64,000 bases of DNA from CATOSP01 sp965205385. Its GTDB lineage: Bacteria; Chloroflexota; Dehalococcoidia; Lucifugimonadales; UBA3495. Under the pieces are notes generated by a model. It was not told where the DNA came from. It made no database searches and worked only from the letters and a program-made list of their open reading frames with translations. Position numbers and translations under genes: made by a program. Positions 28,064 to 37,360 of the stretch are shown here, in pieces. The DNA is taken from assembly GCA_965205385.1 (NCBI GenBank), contig CBDBGS010000008.1, positions 496,001-560,000 of the forward strand. Direction: 5' to 3'. How positions within the stretch are numbered: the first letter of the stretch is position 1; every line of letters starts with the position of its first letter.

Positions 28064-29155
28064 ATGTTGAAATGGTCAAATCCTACAGTCATACGCATCT
28101 CGTCTGAATTGGGGGATCCGTTCGGCAAGGAGGACCGCCCGGAAATTGGGCTCAATTTGGGTCGACCTAGCGTTTACGTCCTGGTGCGTCTGCTACTACC
28201 CGGAGTGGATATGCCGAGGTTGTACATCGGAGTTTCTGCCCATCCTCTCGGGCGTCTAGTCCAGCGCCAGGGGGAATGGCCCTGGCAGAGGGCAATCGTG
28301 CTGACGAGCAACCAACCGGCGATGACCCGAAATCACTTTCGCCACATCGAGGGCGTTTCGGTCGAACACTCACGTGCGAATGCCCGTCATGTTATTGAGA
28401 ATATCCAAACTCCCTACATGCTGCCTTTGCCTGCGGACGACCGGATGGTGGTTGCTGGGTATGTGGAGGCTCTGGTGAAATGCCTCCGTTACTTGCGTGT
28501 GGATCTCGGCGACTATATTGCTACCAAAAGCTACGGATGTTCCGAAAAAGAGAACCTCGAGGGAATGACGGGCATGGAGCTGCTGCTGAAGTTAGGCGGA
28601 ACACTCGGGGTCGGGATACGCCAGATCATTTGGTACTACGGTGATAAAAGCGCTTGGGTCTTCCTGACCGAGACCGGGACGATCCGGGTGGACGATATCT
28701 GGACTTGGCGGAAGTTAAACGAGGGATGGCGCGCCGGAGGCGGGCACCAGGTCCCCAACCCAGGGACGAACGCGTGGAAGTCGGTGGTCTTAGCCATAGT
28801 TCGGGCCTCTACCGTATACGACATGCGGCGCATCCCGCAGTGGACCCGCGCCCATGCCGAGACGTGGCTGGCCGGGTATCCAGCCATGCATACTCGGTTG
28901 GAATACCCGGCGTTCCAGGACGACCGGTTGCGTCCCTTCTTGCTGAATGGTCGCACTCACATCGACCGGGCACATTTCTGGCGTTGGTCTCGGGCTTACC
29001 CTGCCACACGGGTTGAGCCGAAGACTCACCAGGCGGAATTGAAGAACGTCGGGTGGGTAACAGCCCCTTTGGATATCATGACCGGTGGAGCCGTGCACAC
29101 CGTGACCTGCTGGGTTTCGCCGCTGAACTGGCGACCGCCGATCCCGCTGCGGTAG
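28064..29155 (+). CDS. GIY-YIG-like nuclease-domain protein with unknown C-terminal region
   Basis: 363 residues from ATG 28064, which has GGAG six bases upstream. SVYVLVRLLLPGVDMPRLYI then GVSAHPLGRLVQRQGEWPWQ (about residues 35-75) fits a GIY-YIG core, the second motif reading LYIGVS, and HFRHIEGVSVEHSRANARHV supplies the usual conserved Glu. Residues from about 170 on (FLTETGTIRVDDIWTWRKLN, HIDRAHFWRWSRAYPATRV) are unlike any domain I know. The first motif is degenerate (VYVL). Possibly a mobile or defence-associated nuclease; moderate confidence. Confidence 0.6.
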   Translation: MLKWSNPTVIRISSELGDPFGKEDRPEIGLNLGRPSVYVLVRLLLPGVDMPRLYIGVSAHPLGRLVQRQGEWPWQRAIVLTSNQPAMTRNHFRHIEGVSVEHSRANARHVIENIQTPYMLPLPADDRMVVAGYVEALVKCLRYLRVDLGDYIATKSYGCSEKENLEGMTGMELLLKLGGTLGVGIRQIIWYYGDKSAWVFLTETGTIRVDDIWTWRKLNEGWRAGGGHQVPNPGTNAWKSVVLAIVRASTVYDMRRIPQWTRAHAETWLAGYPAMHTRLEYPAFQDDRLRPFLLNGRTHIDRAHFWRWSRAYPATRVEPKTHQAELKNVGWVTAPLDIMTGGAVHTVTCWVSPLNWRPPIPLR

Positions 29156-29167
29156 TCTCGTAGACTT

Positions 29168-29199
29168 GGGGAGTCAACCGCCGACGCTGTTGACTCCCC
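29168..29199 (+). terminator. Perfect-stem terminator hairpin
   Basis: GGGGAGTCAAC and GTTGACTCCCC form an uninterrupted 11-bp stem with a 10-base loop, 13 bases after the GIY-YIG stop. A second C-rich/G-rich hairpin (about 29199-29219) follows. The U-run is poor, so efficiency is uncertain; it may serve both convergent genes. Confidence 0.65.
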
Positions 29200-29285
29200 T
29201 CCCCCTTGTTAGAGGGGGGCGATACCGCCTCCGGCTAACGCAATGACAATCGATAGACCCTTCCCCTGCGTTGGGCCCGCGTTGA

Positions 29286-30101
29286 TCAGCCAGCCTCCAC
29301 GGTGGCCAGGAACTCGAGCACCCTTTCCGTGTATTTCTCGGGCTCCTCCGAGTGAGGACGGACTTCCGCCCAACGGCAATTCGGCGCCAACCGGTGGACC
29401 AACTCGGCCACCCGCCGGGGATGGACGTCATTATTGCCCGGCATCACCATCGTCGGTACCCGGATGCTCTTTAGCCCCTTTTCGGTCATTCCCAGGGTCG
29501 GGTATGGGTGATCGAATAGGTCATAGATGGTGTCCCGCATCACTTGCAGGAAATCCTCGGTACTCATGGCTTCCAGAGTCTTCCGGTACTCGGCGTCCGT
29601 CTGGGCTATCTCCGGGCTAAAGGGAGAAAAGCGGTCATCGGGGTCGAAGGCGTCCACCACGGCCGATATACCCTCCTTCTCAGCCATGTCCATGCTCCTG
29701 AACAACTTGCCCGTAAGGTACCCGTCGCAGATGGCCCCTCCGGCAATGTTGGAGGGAAAGATGGCCCGGACCCTCTCCGGGCGCCGGAAAGCGCAGCCCA
29801 GCGATATCGCAGCCCCGAAAGAGCCGCCGCCGAGATACGCCCGCTCTATCCCCAGCACGTCCAATAGTCCGAATACGTCGTCGCAGACCATATCCCAGGT
29901 CTGCACCACCAGGGGACTGCGGGATTGGCCGCCGAAGCGCCGGTCGTAGACCACCACCCGGTGTTCCTGGGACAGGGCGCCAACCACCGGGTGATAGCTG
30001 CTGGCCACGCCCTGGAGCCCTCCCGGAGAAAGAATGATTGGCGGACCACTCCCGGACTCTTCAAAGTAGATCTCCGCTCCGTTCACTTTGGCGGTAGGCA
30101 T
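29286..30101 (-). CDS. Alpha/beta hydrolase downstream of the RNA-repair genes
   Basis: 271 residues, ATG with GGAGG seven bases upstream. ILSPGGLQGVASSYHPVVGA, VVYDRRFGGQSRSP, and the nucleophile elbow LGGGSFGAAISLG (Ser in GxSxG). The acid is in MPGNNDVHP; the C-terminal His is near AEVRPHSEEPEKY. It follows pnkp by 61 bases on the same strand, so probably co-transcribed; a link to RNA repair is not obvious. Confidence 0.88.
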   Translation of the reverse strand: MPTAKVNGAEIYFEESGSGPPIILSPGGLQGVASSYHPVVGALSQEHRVVVYDRRFGGQSRSPLVVQTWDMVCDDVFGLLDVLGIERAYLGGGSFGAAISLGCAFRRPERVRAIFPSNIAGGAICDGYLTGKLFRSMDMAEKEGISAVVDAFDPDDRFSPFSPEIAQTDAEYRKTLEAMSTEDFLQVMRDTIYDLFDHPYPTLGMTEKGLKSIRVPTMVMPGNNDVHPRRVAELVHRLAPNCRWAEVRPHSEEPEKYTERVLEFLATVEAG

Positions 30102-30162
30102 AGCTCGACCTCCACAAGAGTTTTACTTTGTTTCTTCAGACGCCCCCAGGCCGTGGTTACGG

Positions 30163-32736
30163 TTACAGCCTCGGGTCAACCGGCTCGCTTTCCAAGGCCA
30201 GTACAGCAAAGGCGCATTCATGCACTCGGTAAAGAGGCTCCCCGTCGACGAAACGCTGCAGACCCTCGATCCCCAGAGCAAATTCCCGCAGGGCCAGAGA
30301 CCTCTTGGCGGCAAGGTTGCGGCGCCTCAGGCGGTCTATATTCTCTGGCAAGGTGTACTCAGGGCCGTAGATGATACGCAAGTATTCAGGTCCCCGGCAT
30401 TTCAAGGCGGGCTGCACCAGGCCCCGTTTTCCCGTAGCGATGAACTCAACCGGCTTCACGACCATTCCCTCCCCGCCTTGGCCCGTCAGTTCCTCCCACC
30501 AACGGATCGCCTCAGCTTCATCTCCGTCGTCCAGTCCCACCAATCTATGCGAGGTAGCCCGGAACAACGCCGGGTCAGACTGGGACAATCTCCCGGCCAT
30601 ATCCATATGCCACGTATGGCTCCTATCCGCATGGACCCGGCCCTCGCTGGCCAGCACGTGAAACGGCGCGAGTTTGATATCGTCCAGGGACGCCACGGGC
30701 CAGCAGTACCGGGCGTAGGCGCTGCTATATAGCTGTGCCAGACGTAGCCTCTCCTCGATGCGTCCCAGGGTCTCGCCGGTGTCAATCCCTCGGGCCTCGG
30801 TATCCTGGAGAACAGACTTGGCGTTCGACAGGCTTGTCCGCGCCGCGGCTCCGACTGCCGCGTATTGCTCCCGGACCAACTCCTGGGCCTTGACGGACCA
30901 GGGCATGAGTTCACAGTCCAGCACCACCCAACCGGTCCCCAGTTCGTCCCATAACCCCGCGCCGGCTATCGCCCCACTGACCCGCTCCAGGAAGCTGGCC
31001 TCAAGCGCCCTGTCATCAAAAAATCGCCGCCCGGTGCGGGTGTAGCAAGCGCCGATACCTTCCCCGGCGATGCCGAACCGCCGCTCGACGCCCCCTTCGT
31101 CCTGGCCAACGACGACGATGGCCCGCGAACCCATGTGCTTTTCCTCGCAGACCACGCTTGAGACGCCGATATTCCGGAAGTAGCTAAACACCTCCGCCGG
31201 GTGCTCAAGTATTTCGGGGAGTTTCGAGGTCTCGCAGGGGGATATGGTGGGCGGAAGGTACACTAGCCAGCGGGGGTCCAGGGCGAAGCGGCTCATCACT
31301 TCCAACGCCGCCGCCGCGTTCTCTTCCCGGACCGTGATGTTGCCCCGCAACCGGGTGGCTACGATACGCTTTCCGGAAACGTCGTCTATGTCGAGAAGGC
31401 TCCCGGAGCGGACCTCCGGAGCTTCGGCAACCTCCCCAGGTTGACGGGCTTCCGGCAGCGGTCTTGCCGGCTCGTAATAGACCCGCGCCGCCGGGACCGA
31501 TACAAGCTCTTGCTCAGGGTACCGGAGCGCCGTTAACTTGCCGCCGAACACGCAGCCCGTGTCGATGTTGATGGTGTTGTTCAGCCAGGCGGGTTCCGCC
31601 ACCGGAGTATGGCCGTAGACCACGGCGGCGCGGCCCCGGTACTCAGCCGCCCAGTTGTAGCGCACCGGCAGCCCGAACTCGTCGGTCTCCCCCGTGGTCT
31701 CGCCGTAAAGGCAGAAGTCCCGGACGCGGGCGGAGGCTCGCCCCTGGTATTCAGGTTTCATACCGGCGTGGGCCACCACGAGGTTGCCGTCGTCGAGGAC
31801 GTAGTGACTGATCAGTCCATCCAAGAACGCCTCGGCCTGTTGCCGGAATTCCGTTGGCTCCGTCTCCAGTTGTTCCAGAGATTCCGCCAACCCGTGGGAT
31901 ATCTGTACGTTGCGCCCCCTGAGTTTGCGCACCAGCTTGGACTCGTGGTTGCCCGCGACGCACAACGCCGTTCCGTCCCCTACCATGTCCATGACCAACC
32001 GGATGACCCTGGCAACCCCCGGACCCCGGTCTACCAGGTCCCCGACGAACACCGCCTTTCGCCCGGTTGGATGGGTTACTGAAAAGCCGCCTTCGCTTGC
32101 CGGGTCTCCACGCGCCGCCACCTGATATCCCAGGCGTTCCAAAAGGGTCGCCAATTCGTCGAAGCAACCATGCACGTCGCCGATAATGTCGAATGGCCCC
32201 CCCTCGTGTTGCAGGTTGGTCCACATCGGCGCCCGTTCGATGGAGACCTCTTCCACCTCTTCCGGAGAGTTAAGGACGAAGACGTGCCTAAAGCCCTCCC
32301 GCCTCAACCCCCGCAACGACCTCCGAAGCTGCTCCGCCTGCCGGCGCACCACTCGCGCCCCGAACGTCCGGTCGGGTCGTCCCTGGTTCCGGGCCAAGCA
32401 TATTGATTCGGGCATGTTCAGCACGATGGCCACGGGCAGGCAGTCATGGTCCCGGGCCAGACCCACCAGGGACTTGCGGGCATCCGGCTGCACGTTGGTG
32501 GCGTCGATGACGGTAAGGCGTCCGGCCCGCAATCGCGTGGCGGTGATGAAATTTAGCAGCGCAAATGCGTCGGGAGTAGCGGCCTGGTCGTTGGCGTCGT
32601 CCGCAACGATCGCCCGGCAGGCGTCGGAAGACACAACTTCGGTGGGTCTGAAGTGCTTTGATGCGAACACGGACTTGCCGGACCCTGAAGGGCCTACCAG
32701 CGCGATCAGGCACAACTCCGGGACTGTGATGTTCAT
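30163..32736 (-). CDS. pnkp: Bacterial Pnkp: polynucleotide kinase-phosphatase-ligase for RNA repair
   Basis: 857 residues in the standard three-domain order. Kinase: P-loop LVGPSGSGKSVFASKHF near residue 13, then VIDATNVQP. Binuclear metallophosphatase: FDIIGDVHGCFDELATLLER, VFVGDLVDRGPG, CVAGNHESKLVRKL, LVVAHAG, and YGHTPV. C-terminal adenylyltransferase: VVCEEKHMGSRAIVV with the KxxG lysine, and WVVLDCELMPWS. It heals broken RNA ends (5'-phosphorylation, removal of 2',3'-cyclic phosphate) and is adenylated at the ligase module, but sealing needs Hen1. ATG overlaps the hen1 stop (ATGA), chosen over an upstream extension. Confidence 0.95.
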   Translation of the reverse strand: MNITVPELCLIALVGPSGSGKSVFASKHFRPTEVVSSDACRAIVADDANDQAATPDAFALLNFITATRLRAGRLTVIDATNVQPDARKSLVGLARDHDCLPVAIVLNMPESICLARNQGRPDRTFGARVVRRQAEQLRRSLRGLRREGFRHVFVLNSPEEVEEVSIERAPMWTNLQHEGGPFDIIGDVHGCFDELATLLERLGYQVAARGDPASEGGFSVTHPTGRKAVFVGDLVDRGPGVARVIRLVMDMVGDGTALCVAGNHESKLVRKLRGRNVQISHGLAESLEQLETEPTEFRQQAEAFLDGLISHYVLDDGNLVVAHAGMKPEYQGRASARVRDFCLYGETTGETDEFGLPVRYNWAAEYRGRAAVVYGHTPVAEPAWLNNTINIDTGCVFGGKLTALRYPEQELVSVPAARVYYEPARPLPEARQPGEVAEAPEVRSGSLLDIDDVSGKRIVATRLRGNITVREENAAAALEVMSRFALDPRWLVYLPPTISPCETSKLPEILEHPAEVFSYFRNIGVSSVVCEEKHMGSRAIVVVGQDEGGVERRFGIAGEGIGACYTRTGRRFFDDRALEASFLERVSGAIAGAGLWDELGTGWVVLDCELMPWSVKAQELVREQYAAVGAAARTSLSNAKSVLQDTEARGIDTGETLGRIEERLRLAQLYSSAYARYCWPVASLDDIKLAPFHVLASEGRVHADRSHTWHMDMAGRLSQSDPALFRATSHRLVGLDDGDEAEAIRWWEELTGQGGEGMVVKPVEFIATGKRGLVQPALKCRGPEYLRIIYGPEYTLPENIDRLRRRNLAAKRSLALREFALGIEGLQRFVDGEPLYRVHECAFAVLALESEPVDPRL

Positions 32737-34133
32737 TGGGTAAACACGCTCATCTGTGTCGGCGCTCCGTAATCGGCATTTTCCGGGCCAATGTCCTGGA
32801 AGCGGACATGGTAGCTGCGCCGCGCCGCAACATTTTGCGCCCACTCTTGGAACTGCGCCCGGGTCCACTCGAACCGGTGGTCCCGGTGCCGTAGCTCTCC
32901 ATCCCGCAGCCCGGCGAAGAGGGCATTGTACTCCGCGTTGGGCGTCGTGATCAGGACCGCCCCTGGCTTGGCGCCGCCGAACACGACTTCCTCGAAGGCG
33001 TCCAGCCGGGAGGGGTCTATGTGTTCTATGACCTCCATCGCCACCGCGGCGTCATAACCGGACAGCCGCTTGTCCCTATAGCCGAGTGAACCATGCAGCA
33101 GGGTAACACGCTCCTTCTGACGTTCCGATAGCGTATCAAGATGAAGCCGTTGCCGCGCCGCTTCCAAGGCCCGGTGCGAAACGTCAAGGCCGGTAACCGA
33201 GCTAAACGATGGTTCCTTGAGCAACTCGCCGATTAGCCTTCCTTCACCGCAGCCCAGGTCGAGCACCCGGTTGGCGCCCATGGTGCGGAGCGCGTCCAGG
33301 ACTGCCTCCATTCGCTGCTCACCAAGTCGCATCGGGGCTTCGAGTTGCGCCTCTTCATGTTCGTGCCGTGCCTCCATTGCGCCGGGGTCCGATTGGCCGG
33401 TGTCCAGCAGTTGGGCCAACGCCTGGCGCACGAGGCCGCGTTGGTGCTTCAGGTAACGTCGCGAGATTAGGTCCCGTAGCGGGTGCCGGTCAAGCCACCC
33501 CGCTCCGAAGCGCAGCAGCTTGTCAACCTCATCGTCTCCGACCCAGTAGTGTTTGTCGTCGTCCAGCACTGGCAACAAGACATACAGGTGCGAGAGCAAG
33601 TCCTGAAGCCGCGTTTCCGACGTAAGGCCGACGCTGAAGTACGGGCTATTCCCCCACTCGGGAAACCGTGCATCCAAAGGGCCTTCCTCTATGTCAACGA
33701 CATACCCCAGGGGTGCAAAAAGGTCTTCGATGAGGTCCCGTCCCTCGTGAGAGGGCACAGCCGGAACCCGGGCCTCCAGGGGGATGGCCTGCTCCACCAA
33801 CGCAGGGCGTTCCTTGCACTGACCCTTGAGGGCGCTGCCGAATACTGATGCGATCGCCACGCTAAGATGTGACGACGCGACGTAGGGCCGGTCGTTCACA
33901 TAATGCTCCAACCAACCGGCGGAATGCGCCCCGCTGGTCCTCGGGCGTACAAGACCAACCGGGTCGATTTCCAGGAGAAGGGCTACGGTACAACGTTGGT
34001 CATCAGCTTCGGGATAGAAAACATCGGCCCGCCCGAACGGCAGCGCGAAGGACTGAAAGCGGGACGGGTTCTTGTGCAACAGAAATCCCAAGTCGGTAGC
34101 GGGCTGATGCGTCGTCGAGATGGTAAGCAGCAT
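32733..34133 (-). CDS. hen1: Hen1: RNA 3'-terminal ribose 2'-O-methyltransferase
   Basis: 466 residues. The N-terminal half (MLLTISTTHQPATDLGFLLH, RCTVALLLEIDPVGLVRP, YVASSHLSVAIASVFGSALK) is the domain that partners Pnkp to activate ligation. The C-terminal half is the methyltransferase: VLDLGCGEGRLIGELL binds AdoMet, MEVIEHIDPSRL and HRDHRFEWTRAQF carry the Glu/His metal ligands. Methylation of the repaired junction protects RNA from being cut again by the same ribotoxin. Overlaps pnkp by four bases. Confidence 0.95.
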   Translation of the reverse strand: MLLTISTTHQPATDLGFLLHKNPSRFQSFALPFGRADVFYPEADDQRCTVALLLEIDPVGLVRPRTSGAHSAGWLEHYVNDRPYVASSHLSVAIASVFGSALKGQCKERPALVEQAIPLEARVPAVPSHEGRDLIEDLFAPLGYVVDIEEGPLDARFPEWGNSPYFSVGLTSETRLQDLLSHLYVLLPVLDDDKHYWVGDDEVDKLLRFGAGWLDRHPLRDLISRRYLKHQRGLVRQALAQLLDTGQSDPGAMEARHEHEEAQLEAPMRLGEQRMEAVLDALRTMGANRVLDLGCGEGRLIGELLKEPSFSSVTGLDVSHRALEAARQRLHLDTLSERQKERVTLLHGSLGYRDKRLSGYDAAVAMEVIEHIDPSRLDAFEEVVFGGAKPGAVLITTPNAEYNALFAGLRDGELRHRDHRFEWTRAQFQEWAQNVAARRSYHVRFQDIGPENADYGAPTQMSVFTQ

Positions 34134-34236
34134 GGGCCAATGGTACGGCCAAGCGTTACTGTACTACAAGCCTTTGAGTGGGTGGTTCCCCTTTAGGTCC
34201 TCAAGCAAGAAAAGTTCGAGCCACGTTTGGTTGGCC

Positions 34237-34567
34237 CTACCACCTGTTCCACTCCCGGTAACGGTTGACCCCGAAACAGGCGGCGCACGTCATTGTGACC
34301 GCGACCGCGATCACAATAGCTGTCACCGTGTGGAACCGCGCCCAGGACTCGTCGGAAGTCAAACCGCCTACCCATATCGCTATGAACAGCTTGGGTTTGG
34401 CCAGCGGCGCATATACCGCGGCGATTCCCATGACGAGACCCGTCCACCCCCCAGCTTCCGTGAAACGTGCTCCAGGCGCCTGCCGCATATGTTCCCGGCG
34501 ACGACCAAAAAACCGCCGGGCCGAACGCGGCCATGCACACGGAGATGATCCAGACAGCTGCCTCCAT
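34237..34567 (-). pseudogene. Small membrane protein, frameshifted
   Basis: ATG 34567 starts MEAAVWIISVCMAAFGPAVF; after a six-T run (about 34505-34510) the adjacent frame gives GGWTGLVMGIAAVYAPLAKP, KLFIAIWVGGLTSDESW and TAIVIAVAVTMTCAACFGVN. Removing one T joins them into about 109 residues with three or four hydrophobic segments. Function unknown. The single T could be a sequencing slip. Confidence 0.5.
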
Positions 34568-34711
34568 GGCTCCACCTACCTCGTCACACTCCTCATCACA
34601 TCGCCGATACAGAAGGTTAACTTGTCGCTCCATTCCCCGTAGACTCCGCGGCGCTGTCTGCAGTACCTCCGTAACATTTTATAGAGCATCCAAGAGATAG
34701 GGAGTAGTGCA

Positions 34712-35136
34712 ATGACCAAACGGCTGCTCATCGTGGGGTTTCTCATACTTTCGGTATTGGTACTAAGCTGCGGCCCCACAGCTGGTCCTGGCGATGCTGA
34801 CGGAGCGTCGTCCGACTCAGCCGAGGTCCGGCCAACGCCAACATATACCCCGTGGCCAACCAAGCCTACTTCGACCCCTGCGCCCAAGCCTCCTCTACAG
34901 ACCCACACCCACGAGCCCCCTCCCGAGCATCCCGGGGGGTTGGCGGGGTGCAAGGCATTGTCCGTATTCAGTCCGTCCGGCGAGGCTCAGTATGTACCCT
35001 GGTGCGGGCAGGAGCTATGCGAAAATATCCGCACCACCTGCTCCAACCAGGACACTCACGACAACGTCCTCGCCTGCGCCGAAAACATCGTATCCGGGTA
35101 CACCTCCACCACGTTCCGGCTCGGTCCGGCCAAGCG
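34712..35136 (+). pseudogene. Lipoprotein with Pro/Thr linker, 3' end replaced by IS21 sequence
   Basis: MTKRLLIVGFLILSVLVLSC is a lipoprotein signal (Cys20), followed by TYTPWPTKPTSTPAPKP linker and a Cys-containing domain (GCKALSVFSPSGEAQYVPWC). It is a paralogue of the lipoprotein at 51801-52550: both share AEVxxTPTxTPWPTKPxSTPxP, HPGGLxGCKA and xACxxxIVxxY. Homology stops at about 35136 where an IstA fragment begins, so the C-terminal half is missing. Confidence 0.75.
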
Positions 35137-35411
35137 TTCTAGGAATTCAAGACTGGCGGTGGGTGGGCTCCACGGTGCAGGTGGGCCAACGGCTGGGCAC
35201 GGTGGAGATCTGGGTCGGTGATCAGCGCTTGGCGGTGCATCCCCGGGCTCAGATCTCCGGTCAGCGCTTCATCCTGCCCGGCCAGTGGGAGGGGCTGCCC
35301 AAAGCCGACGTCCGACCACAGCAGGAGCCCCTGGCGGTGCAGGTCCCGGTGGGTTAGGTGGAACTCCGCACCCTGGATGTGTACGAACTGGTAGCGGGAG
35401 GTGCGCGATAA
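35137..35411 (+). pseudogene. istA: IS21-family IstA, C-terminal fragment
   Basis: FQDWRWVGSTVQVGQRLGTV then EIWVGDQRLAVHPRAQISGQ, RFILPGQWEGLPKADVRP and, after an in-frame TAG (35355-35357), VELRTLDVYELVAGGAR. This is the beta-barrel end of IstA transposases. No IstB is found. It truncates the lipoprotein gene. Confidence 0.75.
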
Positions 35412-36006
35412 CACACATCGGAGTCCTTAACGGTCGCAGCATCTCCTGTTAGGCGCGGGACGCCCGTTCGAGGGATTGGTTGATGGGGTGGGTCTCAGGG
35501 ACATCTGTGTTGGACTTGGTTATTGAGATAGGTATCTGGCTCAGGTTCTGCTCCAAGCCTTCCGGAGTTGGAGCCTGAGACAAGACAGCTTACAGCCCCG
35601 CTTGACTCCGAAGGGCAAGTCGCGGTCCTGGCCAGGACATTGAAGACCCTTGCCCGGAATGTAAACGCCTGCCCCGGAGAGAATAGGACGTTGTCTTTAG
35701 ATTAGTGTGCTACGAGCCTGACGCCTGTTGTCGAATTAGTCCGTCGAATAGGTCCGTCGAAATTGTACTCAACGAAGTTAGTGAAACCCGGTTTCTACGA
35801 AGAATCGTCACCGACGTGCGTGGTATTAAAATAAGGGCGCCAAGTCAAACCTGCGCTGAAGGACCACATGCGCGTTGACCAGACCCAGCCGTCAGATGGC
35901 TGCCAGTCTAAGCTAGGGGAGACTTGTGGACACCTAAGCTCACACAGATTTTTGAAGCGGCCATTAACCCGTCGCCTAACGACCAGGTCAACAATGGGCC
36001 GACACA
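35412..36006. other. No gene seen
   Basis: About 600 bases, lower in GC than the surroundings, with no recognisable ORF on either strand. Confidence 0.45.
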
Positions 36007-36399
36007 GTGGGTATTCGCGTGCACAAGGTTGATTTGGCCAGGTCACTTGGACTCACTCCGCTCACGGCAGTCTGCTTCGGGTTCCTGTCGACCGTACTTG
36101 ACAATTCCGATTACACTTGGGCTGGCGCGGCGGTTCTGGTAGTCGCCGTTGTAGTGTCTCCCATCGTCGCCGGCTGGACGTCACCGTTCCGAATGTATTA
36201 GGCGCTTTTCCCTGTCGTTATTTCTGCCTCGGTGTACACCGCCGGGAAGATCTTCGGTCCACCTTTGAGGGAGACACCATTAGAGGTGTTAGCCATCTTG
36301 ACCGGTTTAGTCTATGGTGGCATAGCATCTATAGCTTTCTTTGGCGGGTGGTTCACGAGGCAATGCCTTGGTCGATTCGGCGGCACAAAGTGCCCTTGA
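36007..36399 (+). pseudogene. Small membrane protein interrupted by TAG
   Basis: From GTG 36007 the frame encodes GLTPLTAVCFGFLSTVLDN and GAAVLVVAVVVSPIVAGWTS, meets TAG at 36199-36201, then continues in the same frame ALFPVVISASVYTAGKIFGP and LAILTGLVYGGIASIAFFGG to TGA at 36397-36399. Four hydrophobic segments in all. The downstream part keeps coding character, so the stop is recent or an error. No family recognised. Confidence 0.5.
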
Positions 36400-36552
36400 G
36401 TCCGCCGGAACAAAACTGTTTCTAGACGCTAGTGTCCTATGGACTCCGAGGGAGTTACTTATTAGGTTCAAGCCCTCTCGGTCATTTTACACTGAAGCCC
36501 CGGTAGATCTTTGAGGGGGACCCAAGAAATTGGACGCGTGGCTAAGAATCTA

Positions 36553-36840
36553 TCTCAAAATAGCAAGTGCCATTGATGACGGCGCCAGAGGTTAGCACAT
36601 ACAGATTGGAGCAGGACCAGGTAATTGGACGCCCTGTTGTCGCGCACCAATATCGCCCGGCACTTTGACAGCCATACCCAGGTGCGTTCTACCACCCACC
36701 TTCGGGCGGGGAAGGTTTTCTCGCCCCATTGGTCCAGCTTCTCCTCCCCAATGCGCCGGATATGCGGACTGTACTGGTAGGCGGCAACGGTCTCGTGGCC
36801 TATGGGATTGTCATACGCTTTGTCCAGGCACGGGTTTCGC
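36553..36840 (-). pseudogene. IS5-family transposase, C-terminal fragment
   Basis: Minus-strand translation: AAYQYSPHIRRIGEEKLDQW, ARRWVVERTWVWLSKCRAIL and VRDNRASNYLVLLQS. The RRWVVERTxxWLSKCR block holds the final catalytic Glu of IS5-group transposases. The rest of the element is not visible. Confidence 0.75.
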
Positions 36841-37102
36841 GCCTTTAAATCTGGGTGGGTACAACTCCAGTATCACCGGGTAGATTTGATCCTATTTGAG
36901 ATAGTTACTTAGGACGGGGAGCTATCGTGTTACGCTGGGTCAATCGTGTGGTGAGGGGCGACGAGGATGAGACGGTACTAGGTCAGTGCCTCCCAGTGGC
37001 GGCGGATGGAGGGATTGCCGCCGGACCGGCATAAACGAGACCAGGACCTTTGGCGCAGCTCCTGGTAGGGCCGCAAGCTCCGGATAAGGGAGAAAGTAAG
37101 CC
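36841..37102. other. No clear gene
   Basis: A short frame near 36927-37034 (VLRWVNRVVRGDEDETVLGQ) might be a transposase N-terminal scrap; nothing firm. Confidence 0.3.
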
Positions 37103-37312
37103 TTACCCCCGCAGGTCGGAGATGTCGTCGCTGTGGCTACCCCGCAGTACGCAATGCCCGCAACGCCTGCACACCGGATGCAAATTGTTGTATTGCGGGT
37201 GGGGCTGAGAGCAAAATCCGGAGTTGGCGTCTTGGCACCGGGGACAGCCTTCGCAATAGCGTCCGCCCGTTCCCTGGGACTGCTGGGTTTCTCGCTCAGT
37301 TACGGTAACCAT
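37103..37312 (-). CDS. Small cysteine-rich protein downstream of the OsmC gene
   Basis: 69 residues with two clusters, YCEGCPRC and VCRRCGHC, plus one further Cys and several His, suggesting one or two zinc or redox sites. It begins 48 bases after the OsmC-family stop on the same strand, with a modest AGG signal, so may be co-transcribed. No family recognised; the overlap with a plus-strand ORF is treated as a shadow. Confidence 0.45.
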   Translation of the reverse strand: MVTVTERETQQSQGTGGRYCEGCPRCQDANSGFCSQPHPQYNNLHPVCRRCGHCVLRGSHSDDISDLRG

Positions 37313-37360
37313 TCAACCTGCTTGCGGCTCTCTTAAGGGTTGTCCGGGGTCAAACCAAGT

